Of a stretch of 64,000 bases of DNA, positions 61,246 through 64,000 are shown in pieces. The notes beneath the pieces were generated by a model that saw only the letters and a list, made by a program, of their open reading frames with translations, was not told the DNA's origin and ran no database searches. The translations under genes were made by a program, and so were the position numbers. Position 1 is the first letter of the stretch. Every line of letters begins with the position of its first letter. The DNA is from Streptomyces sp. NBC_01317 (lineage in GTDB: Bacteria > Actinomycetota > Actinomycetes > Streptomycetales > Streptomycetaceae), in assembly GCF_035961655.1 (NCBI RefSeq), contig NZ_CP108393.1, forward strand, positions 2,587,501-2,651,500, in the 5' to 3' direction.

Positions 61246-62733
61246 CTAACGGCCGCAGCGCGCCTCCGCCGACGTCGCCGGGACCAGCCGTACCTTCCCC
61301 GCCGGGACCTTGAGCGGTCCGCCGGAACGCCGGTCCCACAGCACGGCGTTGCCGCCCGCGACCCCGAAGGCCAGGTAGGGCCGGGCGGGGTCGAGCCGGG
61401 GTCCCTCACCGGGGAGCGAGGCGAGCGGGACGGTGGGTTCGACGCAGGTCCAGGCCGGTTCGACGCCAAAGTAGTGGGGGGCCTCCCGCCCTTGCCGGGC
61501 GGCTTTCTCCGTACGCGAGGCCGCCTCCTCGGCCGAGTCCAGGGCGAAGCTGCCGCCCGCCACCAGGAACGCCACCAGGATCGTGACGTACATCAGCCCG
61601 CCGGTACGCTCGCCCGGCACCACGTAGTGGTAGTGCTTGGCGATGCCCCACACGGCGGGCACCAGCAGGACCGGCAGCAGGAGCGCGACCAGTTTGAGCG
61701 CCGAGAGGAACTGCCACGCCGGGGGTACGTCGAGGTCGCCCGGCGTCAGCTGGAGAGCATCCGCGTAGAGGGCGTGCAGGACAGACCCGGCCCCCGCGAA
61801 ACTGGAGATCACCAGCGTGGCGGCGAGGGGAACGCCCCAGGTGGCCCACTCGCCCCAGGTCCACTGCCGTACGAGCAGCCACAGTCCGGTCACGAGGGTC
61901 AGCCCGTAGAGCAGCCGTATCCCGCCCGCCTCGGTCAAGCCTCCCTCTCTCGTGGTGACGAGGATGAGCAGCACGATGGCGCCGGCCACGCCCGCCGTGT
62001 TCCCCAGGTGGTGGCCCCGGTCGACGGTCCCTCCGGCCGACAGCGCGACACACCCCGCGAGCAGCGCCACCCCCGCCCAGAAGTAGCGGACGCCACCGGC
62101 ATGTTCCGCCGCGATGGCCACGCTCGACACCAGGACCAGCGTGCCGATCGTAAACGCGGCCATGCGGCGGTCGAACTGCCTCTCCCGCCGCATCCGCGCA
62201 GGGTGCTTCCAGCGCCCGTCCATCGGCCGTACGGCCACCGCCCGCCGCGCCCCGCCGTCCAGGGCCGCACGGGCCAGCCGGAGCGCCTCCCCGGGCCCTC
62301 CGGTCACCTGCGTCCCCGCGTCGAAGACTCCCGCCCGCGCCAACCACCGGGCCACCCGGGACAGCCGTCCCGCACGATGGGCCGTCGAGTAAGCACGCCA
62401 TTCGGTCAGCATCTCGCTGTCGCGGTCCAGCCGGTCCGCCCGCCGTACGTACATCTCCAGCTGCGCCGTCCGCGCCGCGTTCCGCACCTGCCAGGTCGCG
62501 CCCCGCTCGGCCCGGCGGGAAGCCCCGTACAGCCGGATCTCGACGCAGTACACCCGCGCCGCCGGATCGGCGGTCAGGATGCCCGCCGACGTCCCCTGCC
62601 CGCGCGGCTCGTGGCCGACGACCGGCCAGCCGTGCGCCTCGAAGACCCGCTCGGCCTCCGTCCAGTCCCGGGACCCGCCGCGCACCTCTATCAGTGCCAG
62701 CACCCGCTGGTCGTACCTGACCCTCGCCGCCAT
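61246..62733 (-). CDS. polytopic membrane protein of unknown function
   Basis: 495 residues. An N-terminal cytoplasmic domain (about 1-195, rich in Arg) is followed by about seven hydrophobic helices between residues 200 and 400 (AAFTIGTLVLVSSVAIAA, AGVALLAGCVALSAGG, GVAGAIVLLILVTTR, LLYGLTLVTGLWLLV and others) and an extracytoplasmic C-terminal region with Cys (WTCVEP, EARCGR). No known motif was recognised. It lies 34 nt downstream of the drug-exporter permease gene on the same strand, so may be co-transcribed, but the functional link is not established. Confidence 0.8.
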   Translation of the reverse strand: MAARVRYDQRVLALIEVRGGSRDWTEAERVFEAHGWPVVGHEPRGQGTSAGILTADPAARVYCVEIRLYGASRRAERGATWQVRNAARTAQLEMYVRRADRLDRDSEMLTEWRAYSTAHRAGRLSRVARWLARAGVFDAGTQVTGGPGEALRLARAALDGGARRAVAVRPMDGRWKHPARMRRERQFDRRMAAFTIGTLVLVSSVAIAAEHAGGVRYFWAGVALLAGCVALSAGGTVDRGHHLGNTAGVAGAIVLLILVTTREGGLTEAGGIRLLYGLTLVTGLWLLVRQWTWGEWATWGVPLAATLVISSFAGAGSVLHALYADALQLTPGDLDVPPAWQFLSALKLVALLLPVLLVPAVWGIAKHYHYVVPGERTGGLMYVTILVAFLVAGGSFALDSAEEAASRTEKAARQGREAPHYFGVEPAWTCVEPTVPLASLPGEGPRLDPARPYLAFGVAGGNAVLWDRRSGGPLKVPAGKVRLVPATSAEARCGR

Positions 62734-62767
62734 GTGCCGTCTCTCCCCCCGTCGAGGGTCGCCGACC

Positions 62768-63700
62768 CTATCTCGCCAGGCGGCCCAGCAGCGAGGAGGC
62801 CGCCGCGACTCCCACGGCGGCGGCGAACGCCAACACCCCGAAGTCCAGCAGCAGATGGTGGGACGACGTCCCGAGCAACAGGCCTCTCAGCGCGTCCACC
62901 TGGTAGCTCAGCGGGTTGATCCGGCTGATCACCTGGAGCCAGCCGGGCATGATCGCCACCGGGTACAGGGCGTTGGAGGCGAAGAACAGCGGCATCGTGA
63001 TGGCCTGGCCGACGCCCATCAGCCGGTCACGGGTCAGCACGATCCCCGCGATCGTCATCGACAGGCAGGCGAAGAACGCCGAGCCGAGGATCACCACCAC
63101 CGCCACCCCGAGCAGCCGCAGCGGGTTCCAGGTCAGGCCGACGCCGAGCGCCGCCGCGATGACGATCACCACCACCGCCTGGATCAGCGCCTTCACCCCG
63201 GCGGCGAACGCCTTGCCGGTGATCAAGGCGGATCTGGGGGTCGGGGTGACGAGCAGTTTGGTGAGGACCCCGGCGTCCCGCTCCCAGATGATCATGATCC
63301 CGTAGAAGATCGCGATGAACATCGCGGACTGGGCGATGATGCCGGGCGCCAGGAAGTCCAGGTACGGCGTGTTGCCTGTCGGAATCGCGTGGATACGGGT
63401 GAACGTCTCGCCGAAGATCAGCAGCCACAGCGCGGGCTGGACCGCCCGCGTGTACAGCTCGGTCCGGTCGTGGCGGAGCTTCTGGAGTTCGACCGCGCAC
63501 ATCGCGGCGACCCGGGCGAGCAGGACCCGCCAGCCGGTGCGGGGGCGCGGCGGGACGAGCAGCAGGTTCAGCTTGCTGAGGTCGGGCTTGCTCCCGGGGG
63601 CCGGGGCCCCGCCCCGGCCGCCTCCCGCGCCGCCGCCCCGGCCGTCGGCCGACTCGCCGTCAGCCGACACGGGATGCGGTGCGCCGGGTCGTACGGACAT
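62768..63700 (-). CDS. ABC-2 type permease (DrrB-like)
   Basis: 310-residue permease of a two-gene exporter. A Gly/Pro/Asp-rich leader (about 1-45) precedes six predicted helices; WERDAGVLTKLLVTPTPRSALITGKAFAAGVKALIQ and MPLFFASNALYPVAIMPGWLQVISRINPLSYQVDALRGLL are hallmark segments of DrrB/ABC-2 permeases. ATG at 63700. It overlaps the end of the ATPase gene (stop at 63660) by 41 nt, indicating coupled expression. Likely exports a lipophilic drug or metabolite, with the ATPase encoded upstream. Confidence 0.93.
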   Translation of the reverse strand: MSVRPGAPHPVSADGESADGRGGGAGGGRGGAPAPGSKPDLSKLNLLLVPPRPRTGWRVLLARVAAMCAVELQKLRHDRTELYTRAVQPALWLLIFGETFTRIHAIPTGNTPYLDFLAPGIIAQSAMFIAIFYGIMIIWERDAGVLTKLLVTPTPRSALITGKAFAAGVKALIQAVVVIVIAAALGVGLTWNPLRLLGVAVVVILGSAFFACLSMTIAGIVLTRDRLMGVGQAITMPLFFASNALYPVAIMPGWLQVISRINPLSYQVDALRGLLLGTSSHHLLLDFGVLAFAAAVGVAAASSLLGRLAR

Positions 63701-64000
63701 CACGGAAGTCCCCTCCCTCCTCGTCCAGGCCGCTGCCCGCCACATCGCGGAAGACGTCCTCCAGGGTCGGGAGCGGGTCCTTCCCGGTGGCGGTCCCGGC
63801 GGCCACACGCCGGTCGCGCAGTTCGCCGCGCAGCTCGCCGGGGGTGCCGAGGCCGCGAATCCGGCCGTGGTGCATCAGGGCGATCCGGTCGCAGTACTGC
63901 TCGGCCTCGTCCATGTAGTGGGTCGTGACAAGAACGGTCATGCCGGTCGCCTCCCGTACGGCGTTGATGTGCTCCCACACACTGGTGCGGGCGATCGGGT
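63660..64000 (-). CDS. ABC transporter ATP-binding protein (DrrA-like), partial
   Basis: C-terminal part of a drug-export ATPase; the gene continues past the right edge. The visible 113 residues begin with DP-like sequence PIARTSVWEHINAVREATGMTVLVTTHYMDEAEQYCDRIALMHHGRI, the switch His and post-Walker B region of DrrA-type ATPases, then the variable C-terminal DrrA domain (TLEDVFRDVAGSGL). The overlap with the permease gene downstream is 41 nt. Walker A and signature motifs lie outside the window. Confidence 0.93.
   Translation of the reverse strand, partial: PIARTSVWEHINAVREATGMTVLVTTHYMDEAEQYCDRIALMHHGRIRGLGTPGELRGELRDRRVAAGTATGKDPLPTLEDVFRDVAGSGLDEEGGDFRDVRTTRRTASRVG

Overview
The window is chromosomal DNA from a Streptomyces-type actinomycete. 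The evidence is very high G+C, strong third-position G/C bias, frequent GTG starts, 4-nt ATGA/GTGA overlaps between coupled genes, rare TTA codons, and characteristic families (GlgE pathway genes, XRE/DUF5753-DUF397 cassettes, HelD-type motor, DUF6230/DUF6114). No tRNA, rRNA, CRISPR array, intact transposase or phage gene was seen. Most of the window looks like core chromosome, with some regulatory or accessory insertions.

Layout. 1-6.3 kb: a heterodimeric ABC exporter (first gene cut by the window edge) and a secreted M4 metalloprotease. 6.3-9.5 kb: two tandem paralogous secreted alginate-lyase-fold enzymes with near-identical promoter/operator modules. 9.6-21.1 kb: a complete alpha-glucan block, with glgP divergent from glgE-treS-mak-glgB. 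Together these genes convert trehalose to maltose (TreS), to maltose-1-phosphate (Mak), to linear glucan (GlgE), to branched glucan (GlgB), and degrade it by phosphorolysis (GlgP). glgB is bracketed by two clusters of a dispersed intergenic repeat with a period of about 90 bp. 21.7-28.2 kb: SpoIIE-type phosphatase, HelD/HelR-like RNA-polymerase motor, MerR-thioredoxin pair and an XRE regulator.

28.3-33.1 kb: aldo/keto reductase, a TetX-like flavin monooxygenase beside a decayed TetR gene, and a TetR/aldehyde dehydrogenase pair; both TetR systems have twin palindromic operators. 33.4-35.9 kb: a WhiJ/AbaA-like cassette (two DUF397 genes, XRE-DUF5753 regulator, divergent anti-sigma-type ATPase, a small protein and a 28-residue hydrophobic peptide) with two TTA codons. 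35.9-45.6 kb: DUF2255, YciI, acyltransferase, a MurF outside any division cluster, CAP protein, double-GNAT protein, and a DctA transporter divergent from a CitA/CitB-type two-component system.

45.8-50.6 kb holds the most unusual locus. A 1452-residue protein fuses an N-terminal caspase-like peptidase to four FtsK/EccC-type P-loop ATPase modules, without the membrane helices of EccC. A small EACC1-like protein is encoded 15 nt upstream in the same operon. No type VII secretion partner genes are present. 50.7-56.8 kb: central metabolism (pfkA divergent from pta-ackA, then pyk). 56.9-64 kb: a DUF6230-DUF6114-secreted-protein operon, a CnoX-like thioredoxin/TPR protein, a membrane protein and a DrrAB-type drug exporter whose ATPase gene leaves the window.
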